DNA of 64,000 nt from CAADGU01 sp964581605 (GCA_964581605.1 CAZOPF010000002.1:92776-156775), one strand, 5' to 3'. Counted from the first letter of the stretch, positions 1-8,612 are shown. Translations and numbers: made by a program. Notes: generated by a model from the letters alone, not told the origin.

Positions 1-617
1 CCGACGGTCACAAACAGCGCCCCGGCAAAGGTCATTACGCTCGCACCCAAGGTGGAGCGCATAGCACTGGAACAAAACAGCCCCCACAGCGCAAAAGTGA
101 TGGCGGCCGTAAACACAATCAATTGTGAGATGATCAACTCTTCCAACGTCACACCGCCCAATAAAAAGGCGATGCTTTGCAGCGGAATGGCCGCCAGCAC
201 CAGCAAGAAGACATAGCTCAAGGCAGACAATAATTTGCCAGCGACAAACGCATTTGCCGAAAGTAGCGTGGTGCGCAGCAGGTCATACGTTTGCCGTTCC
301 TTCTCGCCCGTTATCGTACCGGCTGTAAACGAGGGGCCAACAAAAACAACCAGAAACAGTTGCACCCCTACCACGCAGCCAAAAACCACTTTGCCCACTT
401 CGCGCGGGTCTGGGCCGAAGGGGCCGCTGGCGGAGGAGGCATAGGCGGCATAAACCAGGGTGATAAAGGCACTCATCACCAACAGATAGATGGTCAGCAC
501 CACAAAAGCGCGACGGCCGCGCATCCGGCTGCGCAGCTCTTTTATCGTTACCGGGTTGTCGCGCAAGTGGTGCAATCGGCCTGTCTTGGGAGGTTTTTCG
601 GTTGCCAGTTCGGTCAT
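1..617 (-). CDS. ABC-2 type transporter permease, partial at window edge
   Basis: Membrane subunit of an ABC exporter. I read it on the complement from an ATG at 617; the frame stays open to base 1, so the C-terminus lies outside the window. The N-terminus is a cytoplasmic arm with a NPVTIKELRSRMRGRR segment typical of ABC-2 permeases, followed by hydrophobic segments separated by GTITGEKERQTYDLLRTT, the coupling-helix region of this family. The next gene upstream (656-1465) is a second permease and the one before that the ATPase, so the three form one exporter operon. Substrate unknown. No strong ribosome binding site precedes the start; a small hairpin (628-652) sits there instead. Confidence 0.85.
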   Translation of the reverse strand, partial: MTELATEKPPKTGRLHHLRDNPVTIKELRSRMRGRRAFVVLTIYLLVMSAFITLVYAAYASSASGPFGPDPREVGKVVFGCVVGVQLFLVVFVGPSFTAGTITGEKERQTYDLLRTTLLSANAFVAGKLLSALSYVFLLVLAAIPLQSIAFLLGGVTLEELIISQLIVFTAAITFALWGLFCSSAMRSTLGASVMTFAGALFVTV

Positions 618-627
618 GTTTCATGGG

Positions 628-652
628 TCGAGCGATTTGGAAAATCGCTCGA
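628..652. repeat. Short hairpin, CGATTT-GGA-AAATCG family, copy 1
   Basis: An 11-bp perfect stem (628-638 with 642-652) around a GGA loop, between two permease genes. The core CGATTT/AAATCG recurs at 2512-2538 and 51388-51426 with different but compensated outer arms. Confidence 0.7.
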
Positions 653-655
653 CAT

Positions 656-1465
656 TTACTCTCCAATCATTTTTCTTGCCTGATAAAAAATACCTATCCA
701 TAGCCCCATAATCGCCAGCGTGTACACGGCCGTTGGCCCCACCGCCCCCATTCCCAACACGGCCATCTCACTATCCACCTGGCTGTTCAACAAACCCATC
801 CACACCAGACTGCTGTTAAACAATTTAAATATGACTACCAGCGCATATGCCCCAGCCACCGCCATAGTCGCCGAGCGCGTCACCGTTGACAAAAACAGCC
901 CCATAAACGCGGCAAACAGGATTTCCAGCCACGGCCGTATGACCGTCGCCAGGCCCATCAGCCAATCCCAACCAACCAGTTCCCCATCAACCAGGGCCAA
1001 CGAGCAAAACAGAATCAACCCTTGAAACAGGCTCAACACAAACAACATCGGCCAGATACGCAGCCGTGACAGTGCGCCAAACAACTTGGCCATCAAAATG
1101 GACATCATCGGCTGCGGCGTGACCAACAAAATATCCCACGTACCCTTATCCCGCTCCAGGCTAATCATCGGCGCGGTGAGGGCCGGAGCCAGCAGCGAAC
1201 CAAAGATAGTCAACATCGAAAGGAGTATCCCTGGCAGGCATAACAAACACCAGATGGCAAACAAATCATCGTTATTGCCAAAAAAGGCCGGGTTACCAAA
1301 GCCGGTACAAAATCCCAGGCTGATGCCACCCAAAACTACAAACGGCGAGAAACGGAGCAGGTTATCATAAAAAGGGTTCGGTTTGCCCCACTGCCCCTTT
1401 TCCCGTAAATAAATCGGGTTTTTCGATAAATTACGATACCAGCGCCACCAACTGTTCACATTCAA
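656..1465 (-). CDS. ABC-2 type transporter permease
   Basis: Second membrane subunit of the exporter, about 269 residues. It has a short cytoplasmic N-terminus rich in Trp and Arg, then about six hydrophobic segments. The stretch APMISLERDKGTWDILLVTP (residues about 97-116) is the coupling region seen in ABC-2 permeases such as the Gld and copper-processing exporters. It lies between the ATPase gene (1547-2500) and the edge permease, all on the minus strand, which supports a two-permease, one-ATPase exporter. The start at 1465 is the first in-frame ATG after the repeat at 1474-1552. Substrate cannot be deduced. Confidence 0.85.
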   Translation of the reverse strand: MNVNSWWRWYRNLSKNPIYLREKGQWGKPNPFYDNLLRFSPFVVLGGISLGFCTGFGNPAFFGNNDDLFAIWCLLCLPGILLSMLTIFGSLLAPALTAPMISLERDKGTWDILLVTPQPMMSILMAKLFGALSRLRIWPMLFVLSLFQGLILFCSLALVDGELVGWDWLMGLATVIRPWLEILFAAFMGLFLSTVTRSATMAVAGAYALVVIFKLFNSSLVWMGLLNSQVDSEMAVLGMGAVGPTAVYTLAIMGLWIGIFYQARKMIGE

Positions 1466-1473
1466 CCCGGTTC

Positions 1474-1552
1474 CGTAATCAGGTAATTGGGTAATTGGGT
1501 AATTACGTAATTACCTGATTACCTGATTACCTGATTACTCAATTACTCAATT
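1474..1552. repeat. Intergenic word-repeat hairpin (GTAATTGG / CTGATTAC)
   Basis: Tandem near-copies of GTAATTGG run into inverted copies (CCTGATTA, CTCAATTA) and can fold into a long AT-rich hairpin between the ATPase and permease genes. It overlaps the last codons of the ATPase. Same design as the elements at 5776, 8547, 59036 and 60112. Confidence 0.75.
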
Positions 1553-2500
1553 CACTATCCCCTGCGTCACCTGCAAAAATACATCTTCCAGATCGCCCGT
1601 TTCCTCGTGGAAGGCGACCACGCGAATGCCCTGGCTGACCATTTGCGCCAACAGGTTACTCAGGGTTTCGTCGTTGCCGCCAAAGTCGAACTGAATAGTA
1701 TCGTGCGGCAAGTCAGCCTCGCCGGGTGGGGTGATGCCGTGTACGGCCGTGTTTTGCAGCAAAAACTCCTGAATCGGCCCCAAATCACCCAACACCTTCA
1801 CCTGAATCAGCCGATGAGCGCGGAGCTGCTTTTTCATCTCCTCCATATCGCCGTGTGCAATCAGGCGGCCCGCTTCCAAAATGGCAATCTCCGTGCAAAT
1901 ATCGGCCACTTCGGAGAGGATGTGCGAGGAGAAAAAGATGGTTTTGCCCATATTCTTCAGTTCACGCAGCAATTCGCGGATTTCAATGCGGGCACGCGGG
2001 TCCAGCCCACTGGCTGGTTCATCCAAAATGAGTACCTGGGGATCATGCGCCAGGGTGCGTGCCAGGCAAAGCCGCTGCTTCATGCCCCGGCTCAGGTTTT
2101 CCACAAACGCCTCTTTTTTGTGGTTCAGGTCTACCAGCGTCAGCAGATCATCAATCATGCCCACACGGGCCGCTTTGGGCACATCATAACAGGCGGCGAA
2201 AAAGTCGAGATATTCCCACACCTTCATGTCGTCATACACGCCGAAAAAATCGGGCATATAGCCAATGGCGCGGCGCACACCACGCGGGTCATCGGCTACC
2301 GAACAACCGGCGACCCATGCTTTGCCACTGGTGGGCTTGAGCAGGGTAGTCAGGATGCGCATGGTGGTGGTTTTGCCCGCGCCGTTGGGGCCAATGAAAC
2401 CGAACACGGCGCCTTCTTCAATGTTCAGGCTCAGGTCATTGAGGGCGGTCAGGCCGCCGTATTTTTTAGTCAGTCCTTGTATTTCGATGATGGTGGTCAT
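1547..2500 (-). CDS. ABC transporter ATP-binding protein
   Basis: Energy-coupling subunit (317 residues) of the exporter formed with the two downstream permeases. Walker A GPNGAGKTTT, signature LSRGMKQR and Walker B LILDEPASGLDP are all present, followed by the H-loop SSHIL. The C-terminal 80 residues form the extra domain common in ABC-2 exporter ATPases (CcmA/GldA-like). I place the start at 2500 (MTTIIEIQGLTKKYGG), where homology begins; an upstream in-frame ATG at 2548 would add residues derived from the hairpin repeat at 2512-2538. The large membrane protein upstream (2535-5101) is probably part of the same system, as in gliding-type ABC clusters. Confidence 0.93.
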   Translation of the reverse strand: MTTIIEIQGLTKKYGGLTALNDLSLNIEEGAVFGFIGPNGAGKTTTMRILTTLLKPTSGKAWVAGCSVADDPRGVRRAIGYMPDFFGVYDDMKVWEYLDFFAACYDVPKAARVGMIDDLLTLVDLNHKKEAFVENLSRGMKQRLCLARTLAHDPQVLILDEPASGLDPRARIEIRELLRELKNMGKTIFFSSHILSEVADICTEIAILEAGRLIAHGDMEEMKKQLRAHRLIQVKVLGDLGPIQEFLLQNTAVHGITPPGEADLPHDTIQFDFGGNDETLSNLLAQMVSQGIRVVAFHEETGDLEDVFLQVTQGIVN

Positions 2501-2511
2501 AGGCACAAATG

Positions 2512-2538
2512 GTAGAACGATTTGGAAAATCGTTCTAC
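2512..2538. repeat. Short hairpin, CGATTT-GGA-AAATCG family, copy 2
   Basis: A 12-bp perfect stem (2512-2523 with 2527-2538) around a GGA loop, overlapping the end of the large upstream gene. Its outer arm GTAGAA/TTCTAC differs from copy 1 but remains complementary. Confidence 0.7.
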
Positions 2539-5101
2539 TCCTCTCCATTCACAGTGAGCAAAGGGTACACGGCCGTCAATACCTGATAGTTGGAATTGGT
2601 GTCTATTACCTGAATGCGAACGGTGTTGCCTGGGCCAATGTACGGCGTGGGATTAGCTACGGCCGTGCGCCCACTGGCTACAGATTCCAGCAACTCCCAT
2701 GTTTCCGTTTCCCATTTCCACAAACGCACTTCCGGTAAGGAATTAGTAAAATTATCTTTTTCCAGAAAAACAGCCAGTTCCGTCACTGGCAATTGTTGAA
2801 GTTCGAGAGGCGGTGTGTATTCAAACCCGGCCCAATTGCCCGTGCCGCTCAGTTCCATATGGTCGGGGGTGGCGTTGCTGATGGTGCTGTCGGGTAATAA
2901 TTGCCAATTCAGCAGAAAGGTGGGCAGCCCCAACGCCCCATCGCTGGAGAAACTACTGGTCAGGTCTTGTGTGACGGGTATTTCGATAAAGTGCAGGGTC
3001 ACGGCCGTTTGTTGCGGCGTCCCCCGATCCAGACTAATTTCAATAGCGGGCGTTTCCGTCCAGCCAATAAAAACCGCGCTGTTCCGGGGTAGACTGAGGG
3101 CAGAACCAGTGCCAAACCCCTCTCCCTCTAGCGACTGCATCAACTCATAACGGGGATACAGTTTGGCGTCGTTGTAATAATCGTAGCCGAACAGCGTATT
3201 GACATGGTTGGTCAATGGCCCGTTAAATCCCCCACTGTAGGGGCTGATGCTAACAATTTCATAGATGCCGTCTGTCTCGCCTGGTGCCAGATCGCCCAAC
3301 GGGAATGCTGTGTCATTAAATAACAGCGCCGCATTCTCCAGAGTCTCTGCACTGTTGTTTTGGATATTGACACGTAGTCGCAAGATAGAGGTTCCCTGCC
3401 TGACAAGCGTACCCTGCCCAGAGAGATCAATCGCGGGCCGGTCGGTTTGGGCGGTGAAGGTTTCCACATCGCTCACATCTACGCGCACCCCGTCAATAGA
3501 ATGTTCGTTGCTATAGGTAATGGATTCAGCATTGAGGGTGTTGCCCAAACTGCCGAAGATGTTTTCAAACGGCCGTGCCAGCGTGTCTGCCGGGAAAATC
3601 ACATCATACGTACTACGGCGGGGCGAATAGAGACCAACCAGACTATAAACCCGTGCCTGCGGGCTGTCTGCCTGGCTGTAAGCCACCGTCATCTGGTTGA
3701 TGATGGCGTCGTTGCCGCGCAGTTGGAAGCCGGTGAAGTAGGTGACGGCCGTAAAAGCCACAATCAGCAAAGGCAGCGTCACCCAGGCCAGTTCCATCCG
3801 GTTTCGCCGCTTCAATACCAGGTAGTTGGCCGGGCCAACAATCACAATGTAAACCAATAAAAACAGGGCCAGTTCCCACACCGAGGGCAAATTCAAATCG
3901 GGCAGGCTGGTGACGGCGTTCTGGGCCGCATACCCCTCATACGGGGCAACGCCCCATAATGAAAGCGGCGAGATGCGGTTGGCAACGGCCGTAAACAACA
4001 CCTCCGCCCCATCCCAATCCAGCAACGGCGCAAAACGGGGGTCCAGCGCCAGGAAGTAAACCGCACCCCGGCCGTAAGGCACGGCCGCCAGCACCGGCAG
4101 CCCCTCCTCGTGGAACAGCAGTTCCCCCCGCGCCAGACTGCTGGTGGTGATCACATAGGGGCCGGGGTCGCGGAACGGTGTGCCCACTTCCTGCGCCAGA
4201 CCGGGCAAATCGTCTACTGTTTCACTACCAGAGAGGGTGACGGGCAGCCATTCGGCCAGGGGCACGGCCGTCTTCTGCCAGCTTGCTCCCCCCGTCACCA
4301 CCAACTGCCCGCCGGTACTCAACCATGATTCCAGCGCGGTTAGCTGGGCGGCCGTCAGCTGGGCGGTATCCGTATCATTCAAAACCAGCACATCCAGCGC
4401 GTTCCAGGCCACAGCAATATCGGGCAAATCGGCCAGGGTCAGATAGGCCACGGCCGCATCCGCCCGGCCGCCAGACACATTCTCCAACCAATCAAATTCA
4501 CCGGCATCGGGTGTAACCACGCCATAGAGCAGGTTTTCCGGCCGCACGCGCACCACATGTCGGGTGCGAGCGGTCGCCAGTACCTGGCCGTTGGCATCGG
4601 CTAGCTGCACCAGCACCGATGTCGCCGGGCCGGGTAGTTGAATATACAACGTCACTTGTTTGTCAGATTGGGTGGGCAGGCTGATAGGGGCGCGATAGAC
4701 AAATTCATCGGCATCGGCCGTNNNNNNNNNNNNNNNNNNNNNNNNNNNNNNNNNNNNNNNNNNNNNNNNNNNNNNNNNNNNNNNNNNNNNNNNNNNNNNN
4801 NNNNNNNNNNNNNNNNNNNNNATTGGGTGGGCAGGCTGATAGGGGCGCGATAGACAAATTCATCGGCATCGGCCGTAGCCCCCGGATAAACCCGCACCTC
4901 CCCTTCAATGGGCGGGCCACTATTGGCAACATTCACCACCACCGGCAGCCAGTATTCTCCTCTGTACAGGCCATCAAAACCGGCTCTTGCTTCCAGCGTT
5001 AATCCGACTGGTTCAGCTTGGGCATAAGTGGGCTGTGCCAGCAGGAACAGCAGCAGCATGATAAACCAGGGCAATTTGCGGCATACAAGGCGATTGATCA
5101 T
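2535..5101 (-). CDS. Large membrane-anchored protein of the ABC cluster, split by a false gap
   Basis: One gene, although 100 Ns interrupt it. The 55 bases on each side of the Ns (4667-4721 and 4822-4876) are identical; merging them removes 155 bases and restores one frame of about 803 residues, reading SLPTQSDKQVTLYIQLPG across the join. The start at 5101 gives a signal peptide or membrane anchor (MLLLFLLAQPTYAQA). The middle has a Rossmann-like segment (ALDVLVLNDTDTAQLT ... ESWLSTGGQLVVTGG) like the DUF4350/glutamine-amidotransferase-like domains of gliding ABC proteins. Two membrane helices follow (LALFLLVYIVIVGPANYLVL), then beta-rich C-terminal domains. It probably works with the exporter downstream. 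Exact function unknown. Confidence 0.8.
4667..4876. other. Scaffold gap (Ns at 4722-4821) with duplicated contig ends
   Basis: A run of exactly 100 Ns is flanked by identical 55-base blocks. This is what overlapping contig ends joined by a default-size gap look like. The coding frame is continuous if one block and the Ns are removed, so no sequence is probably missing. Confidence 0.9.
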
Positions 5102-5138
5102 GGCTGGTATACGCGCCGATAGGCGGTTTTGTTCTATG

Positions 5139-5423
5139 TTAAAGTAGCTCAATTTCATAATCACGGATAGGCACATCGGGGCGCGTCTGTTCAATCCAGG
5201 CAACGGCTTTTTCCAACAACCCATGTAAGTAGGCAGCATCTGTGCCCACGGTAGCGAGTCCAATCACGGCCGTTTGCCAGACATCCTGCGCCTCCACCTC
5301 GGCTACGGCCACATTAAAATGGTGTGGCAGTCGCGCCAGGATAGATTTGACGATCTGGCGCTTTTCCTTGAGGGATAAAACACCGTCCAACTCCAATTTG
5401 ATGACACAGGTGGCAACTAACAT
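5139..5423 (-). CDS. DUF503 (YlxP-like) family protein
   Basis: A 94-residue protein with the DUF503 pattern: MLVATCVIKLELDGVLSLKEKR at the start (hydrophobic strand followed by SLKEKR), then a conserved second strand HHFNVAVAEVE and the ATVGTD turn. Family members are about 90-95 residues and in Firmicutes lie near infB/rbfA; their biochemical role is not established. I chose the start at 5423, because an ORF from 5507 would translate the intergenic repeat. It follows the microcompartment genes on the same strand but is not a known shell component. Confidence 0.85.
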   Translation of the reverse strand: MLVATCVIKLELDGVLSLKEKRQIVKSILARLPHHFNVAVAEVEAQDVWQTAVIGLATVGTDAAYLHGLLEKAVAWIEQTRPDVPIRDYEIELL

Positions 5424-5437
5424 GGGGGAATTATATG

Positions 5438-5517
5438 TGATTTGGTGATTTAGTGATTTAGTGTTTTGGTGTTTTGTGCCAAGACACTCAAACACCCAAA
5501 CACTCAAACACCCACAT
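5438..5517. repeat. Intergenic word-repeat hairpin (TTTAGTGTT / AACACTAAA type)
   Basis: Near-copies of GTGATTTAGT and GTGTTTTGG, then the inverted form CACTCAAACACCC repeated. Lies between a pentamer shell gene and the DUF503 gene and overlaps the end of the pentamer gene. Confidence 0.7.
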
Positions 5518-5770
5518 CATCCACAATGCCGACGATGACGGCGCGGATGGGGGCGACGGTGCGTTGGAGAATCTGGCGAGCGCCGTTGCCTTCGTCCATC
5601 ACCAGCACCCGGTCACCCACGCCAGCCTGCACCACATCCACACAGATGTCATAAACGCCAGTTGGCTCGCCGTCTGGGGTTAGCTGGTCTACGATGAGTA
5701 GTTTACGGCCGTGAAACGCCTCATGTTTAATGGTAGCCACGACCGTGCCGGTAACTTGTCCGATGTACAT
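5504..5770 (-). CDS. Microcompartment vertex protein (EutN/CcmL, BMC-P)
   Basis: An 88-residue EutN/CcmL-family protein, which forms pentamers capping the vertices of microcompartment shells. It has the family N-terminus MYIGQVTGTVVATIKHEAFHG followed by KLLIVDQL, the middle DVVQAGVGDRVLVMDEGNGAR and the end PIRAVIVGIVDDV. The start at 5770 is set by the conserved MYIG; the upstream extension would run into the repeat at 5776-5845. It is the most distal of three pentamer genes in this operon (others at 5835 and 10073), a number common in large shell loci where each paralogue may occupy different vertices. Confidence 0.93.
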   Translation of the reverse strand: MYIGQVTGTVVATIKHEAFHGRKLLIVDQLTPDGEPTGVYDICVDVVQAGVGDRVLVMDEGNGARQILQRTVAPIRAVIVGIVDDVGV

Positions 5771-5775
5771 AGGTG

Positions 5776-5845
5776 TAATTGGGTAATTGAGTAATTTGGT
5801 AATTGGGCACAAAATTACCCAATTACCAAATTACTCAATTACCTG
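5776..5845. repeat. Intergenic word-repeat hairpin (GTAATTGGG / CCCAATTAC)
   Basis: Copies of TAATTGGGTAATTGAG followed by their inverted copies with a short loop around GGCACAAAA. It separates two pentamer shell genes and overlaps the end of the upstream one. The fold is nearly perfect over about 30 bp. Confidence 0.75.
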
Positions 5846-6107
5846 TATTTACATCATCCACAATGCCTACAATCGCATGATCCACCGGCACAAAGGTGTT
5901 GGGTAATGCCTGGGCCGCTTCGCGGCTGCCGACGATAAAAACCAGGCTGTCCGGGCCAGCCTGGGCGGTAGCGTCGGCAGCAACCACAGGTTCCCCTTTG
6001 GGCTGCTGCTGTTTGGTAAGCGGTTGCACGATCAGGAATTTGATCCCTTCCAGACCAGCATACTGCTGGGTGGCGACCACCGTGCCGATTACTTTTGCCA
6101 GTTGCAT
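5835..6107 (-). CDS. Microcompartment vertex protein (EutN/CcmL, BMC-P)
   Basis: A 90-residue second pentamer-forming shell protein. MQLAKVIGTVVATQQYAGLEG followed by KFLIVQPL matches the family N-terminal strand pattern; DSLVFIVGSREAAQAL and AIVGIVDDV match the core and C-terminal strands. It starts 3 bases after the stop of the tandem-BMC gene at 6111, so the two are probably translationally coupled. It differs from its neighbour at 5504-5770 over most surface positions, so it is a diverged paralogue and not a recent copy. Confidence 0.93.
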   Translation of the reverse strand: MQLAKVIGTVVATQQYAGLEGIKFLIVQPLTKQQQPKGEPVVAADATAQAGPDSLVFIVGSREAAQALPNTFVPVDHAIVGIVDDVNTGN

Positions 6108-6110
6108 GAT

Positions 6111-6698
6111 TTACGCGCTTTCCCAGGCAAAATGGCCGCCAAAACGGCCGTGCCGGTTCACATTTTCCCACATTTCCGCATGTAGTTGGGGGATGATGGC
6201 CTGGCGGAGGAGGTGAGATTGGGCGACGGCCGTGCCCAGCGCAACGGCCGTTTCCACATCGGCTACCAAGCCGGTGAACATTACCAGCCCCTTGCCACCC
6301 AGGCCATCTGCCAACCGCAGTTGCAACAGCGTGACTTCTGCTCCTTTTACACCGGCATCGGCTGCATGAATGGCTGCAGCGGCCGTTTGCGTTTCCACCA
6401 CCCCCAGCGCATCGGTTTCTCGCGCCTGCTGCCCCCCACTAAGTGCCCTGACCACTTCGGGATGCACATGGGGCAGGAAAACCATATCGCGTAACGCACT
6501 TTGGCCCGTTTCCTTACCCGCTTGAACCGCTTCCTGCACCGCCGCCACTTCTCCCACAACCAACACCAGATAATGCCCAGGCTGCACCGTGCCCGCCTGA
6601 ATACGGCCGACCGGCGCGCGTTTCACCATCGCATCTCCAGCAGCAATGCCGGTAGCAATACTATTAAATTCAAGCAAAGCCAGTGCGGGGAAATCCAT
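6111..6698 (-). CDS. Tandem-domain microcompartment shell protein (BMC-T)
   Basis: A 195-residue shell protein with two BMC domains, expected to assemble as a trimer with a pseudo-hexameric face. Domain 1 spans about residues 5-85 (ALALLEFNSIATGIAAGDAM, then LVLVVGEVAAVQEAV). Domain 2 spans about 97-170 (ALGVVETQTAAAAIHAADAG, then VMFTGLVADVETAV). There is no cysteine, so it cannot bind an iron-sulfur cluster as PduT does. It lies between the receiver/ATPase gene and a pentamer gene on the same strand. Trimeric shell proteins usually provide larger or gated pores, so it may pass cofactors or larger metabolites. Confidence 0.92.
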   Translation of the reverse strand: MDFPALALLEFNSIATGIAAGDAMVKRAPVGRIQAGTVQPGHYLVLVVGEVAAVQEAVQAGKETGQSALRDMVFLPHVHPEVVRALSGGQQARETDALGVVETQTAAAAIHAADAGVKGAEVTLLQLRLADGLGGKGLVMFTGLVADVETAVALGTAVAQSHLLRQAIIPQLHAEMWENVNRHGRFGGHFAWESA

Positions 6699-6699
6699 A

Positions 6700-6786
6700 T
6701 GTGTTTGGGTTGTTTAGTGTTTTAGTGTTTTAGTGCTGGATACTTACGTGAACACCTGAACACTAAAACACACAGACACACAAACA
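6700..6786. repeat. Intergenic word-repeat hairpin (TTTAGTGTT / AACACTAAA)
   Basis: Several TTTAGTGTT words, a short spacer, then GAACACTAAAACACACAGAC-like inverted words, between the ATPase gene and the tandem-BMC gene. Confidence 0.75.
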
Positions 6787-6788
6787 CG

Positions 6789-7913
6789 CTATCCCCCCCC
6801 CTGCGTCGCCACCCGTTGCCAGATAGCTTCAGCCATCCGTTTGATAACGGTGGGCAGGGGGCTTTTGGCCGATGTCAGGGTGAGCGGCACACCTTGTGAC
6901 ATGGCACGCGATTGGTTTGTATCGTACCCAATCAAAAATGCGACTTTTGCATTGAGACCGCGTTCAACGGCGGCCTGCGATAATTGGGCTTCAGGGGTAG
7001 GCTGATTCAAAATATGTGATTTGCGTTTAACTGTGATGCCAGCTTTAGCAATCAGGCGGTTGAGTTGTACGGCCGTTTGCACCGACACTACCTCCGGTGT
7101 TACCACATGCAAAGCCATATCGGCCGCGGACACAGCGGCCACAAAAGCTGGTGAAAAAACATGAGGCGCATCAATAACGGTAAAGGCGACGTGTTGGCGC
7201 AAAATTTCCAACATAAGCCGCGAACTTTCCTCCACGGGCGTCATCGGCGACACCGGTTTTGCCGGCGCTGCCAACACCCGTAACCCGGATGGATGAATAA
7301 CCAGGCGTTCTTTTAATGCCCGCCAGTCAGGATTGTCCGGCAGGTCAGCCCATGACGAGCGAGCCTGAAGCCGCATATGCATCACGCTCTGGCTGCCCGT
7401 TGGCGACAAATCTACCAGACACACCTCTTGTTGGCTCACCCGCCGCAGCGCCGCTGCCAGATTCACTGCCAACGTGGTGCATCCTGCCCCGCCACGAAAG
7501 CCAAATAAGGTGACCAACACTCCTTCTTCTTGCTTCTTCTGGTTGCCCTTTTTTGCCAGCAACCCATCTACCCGTTCAATTAATTCTTGTGAGGTGACAG
7601 GCTTGCTCAGATAATCATCCGCGCCACTTTTTAAGGCAGTGGTGCGGTCTATTTCTTGGGAGCGGGCAGTAAGCACCAGAATGGGCAAGTCTTCCAAGTT
7701 TTTGTTGCCCCGAATTTCGCGCGAAATATCATGCCCGCTTAAATTGGGCATCATCACATCCAGCACCAGCAAATCTGGCCGGTCTGTGCGCACCTGTTCC
7801 AGGCCATCTACCGGATTGCTGATAAGCGTGACCGTATGGCCGCCTCGTTCCAGCATCAGGCCAACCATGCGTAACAGTTGTTCGTCGTCGTCAATAACGT
7901 AGATACGGGCCAC
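6789..7913 (-). CDS. Response-regulator receiver fused to a CpaE/ParA-like ATPase
   Basis: A 374-residue protein in the microcompartment operon. Residues 1-120 are a complete receiver domain: acidic pocket DDD at 8-10, phospho-acceptor D52 in LLVLDVMMP, T82 and K104. A linker leads to a ParA/MinD-type fold with the variant P-loop RGGAGCTT (140-147), in which the usual signature lysine is Arg and the P-loop lysine is Cys, as is common in CpaE/TadZ proteins. VCLVDLSPTGSQS and FTVIDAPHVFSP correspond to the later ATPase motifs. The start is GTG at 7913 after a GAGGAGAG ribosome binding site. ParA-like McdA proteins space carboxysomes and other compartments, so a positioning role here is my inference. 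A pilus-type (Tad) function is the alternative, but no Tad genes are near. Confidence 0.88.
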   Translation of the reverse strand: MARIYVIDDDEQLLRMVGLMLERGGHTVTLISNPVDGLEQVRTDRPDLLVLDVMMPNLSGHDISREIRGNKNLEDLPILVLTARSQEIDRTTALKSGADDYLSKPVTSQELIERVDGLLAKKGNQKKQEEGVLVTLFGFRGGAGCTTLAVNLAAALRRVSQQEVCLVDLSPTGSQSVMHMRLQARSSWADLPDNPDWRALKERLVIHPSGLRVLAAPAKPVSPMTPVEESSRLMLEILRQHVAFTVIDAPHVFSPAFVAAVSAADMALHVVTPEVVSVQTAVQLNRLIAKAGITVKRKSHILNQPTPEAQLSQAAVERGLNAKVAFLIGYDTNQSRAMSQGVPLTLTSAKSPLPTVIKRMAEAIWQRVATQGGG

Positions 7914-7930
7914 TCAATCCTCTCCTCGGC

Positions 7931-8464
7931 TTATGGGGCCTGGCTCAAGTCCAGACAAAAAATACCAATGCGTTCTTTTTGCACCAAAATCAGGTCGCCG
8001 CTGTAGGAAATTTCCGGCGCGCTAGAGGCGGACGCTTTGGCATCAAATATCAGTTGAAACCGCCCCATAGATTGTACCAGAATTTCGCGCGCCGAGGGTT
8101 TGCCTTCGTGAATCACTTCGCCCTGAATTTCAAAGGAGGGAACGGTGAGAAAAGCGGGGATATGCCGGCCGCGAGTGAAAACGCTACGGCCGTGTTGTGT
8201 ACCCACTGGTATGCCATCACGCCGGTCGCTCAACACGATAAAGTTGATGTTATCTTTGCGGAAGGAGGCCAGCTTGTAATTGGCAATAATCGCTCCTGGT
8301 TCATGGATGCGTGAAATATACGCATCTTGCAATTCCAGGAACTTTGAATTCGGGTTGCCCAATTCGGCATGAATACCACCCGTGCTGACCAACGCCCGTC
8401 CCGTTACGCGGTAAGCATCGGTAAACAAGTCAAGATTAATCAGGTTGCGTGCGCCAATACTCAT
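7931..8464 (-). CDS. Unknown protein with an internal duplication, in the microcompartment operon
   Basis: A 177-residue protein I do not recognise. The two halves look alike: each has a YxVxG or FEIxGE strand, a segment ending in FLELQDAYIS or FQLIFDAKAS, an I-Y strand, and a closing strand with lysine (FRKDNINFIVL or LVQKERIGIFCLD). This suggests two copies of a fold of about 65 residues joined by a linker. No signal peptide, membrane segment or cysteine pair is seen. A GAGGAGA site precedes the ATG at 8464. It ends 17 bases before the receiver/ATPase start, so the two are probably co-translated and may be partners. Enzyme function is not evident. Confidence 0.75.
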   Translation of the reverse strand: MSIGARNLINLDLFTDAYRVTGRALVSTGGIHAELGNPNSKFLELQDAYISRIHEPGAIIANYKLASFRKDNINFIVLSDRRDGIPVGTQHGRSVFTRGRHIPAFLTVPSFEIQGEVIHEGKPSAREILVQSMGRFQLIFDAKASASSAPEISYSGDLILVQKERIGIFCLDLSQAP

Positions 8465-8546
8465 ATGAAATCATTTCTCCTCGGTTTGATGCAGTCTCCC
8501 GATAGTTACTGCCAGGAGAAAATACCCAACATGAGCGCCTTATTCA

Positions 8547-8602
8547 GATAATTGGGTAATTGGGTAATGGATTGCCTGATTACCTGATTACTCAATCACC
8601 TA
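8547..8602. repeat. Intergenic word-repeat hairpin (GTAATTGG / CTGATTAC)
   Basis: TAATTGGGTAATTGGGTAAT, then CCTGATTACCTGATTACTCA, between the aldehyde dehydrogenase and the unknown duplicated gene. It is a close relative of the element at 1474-1552. Confidence 0.72.
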
Positions 8603-8612
8603 TAACCGCCCA

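Noticed and set aside
4722..4821. Real gap of unknown length dividing two genes
   Set aside because: Identical 55-base flanks and a restored frame show overlapping contig ends.
5438..5845. CRISPR-like or satellite array between the pentamer genes
   Set aside because: Repeats are short (7-12 bases), imperfect, inverted in the second half and without spacers of constant length.
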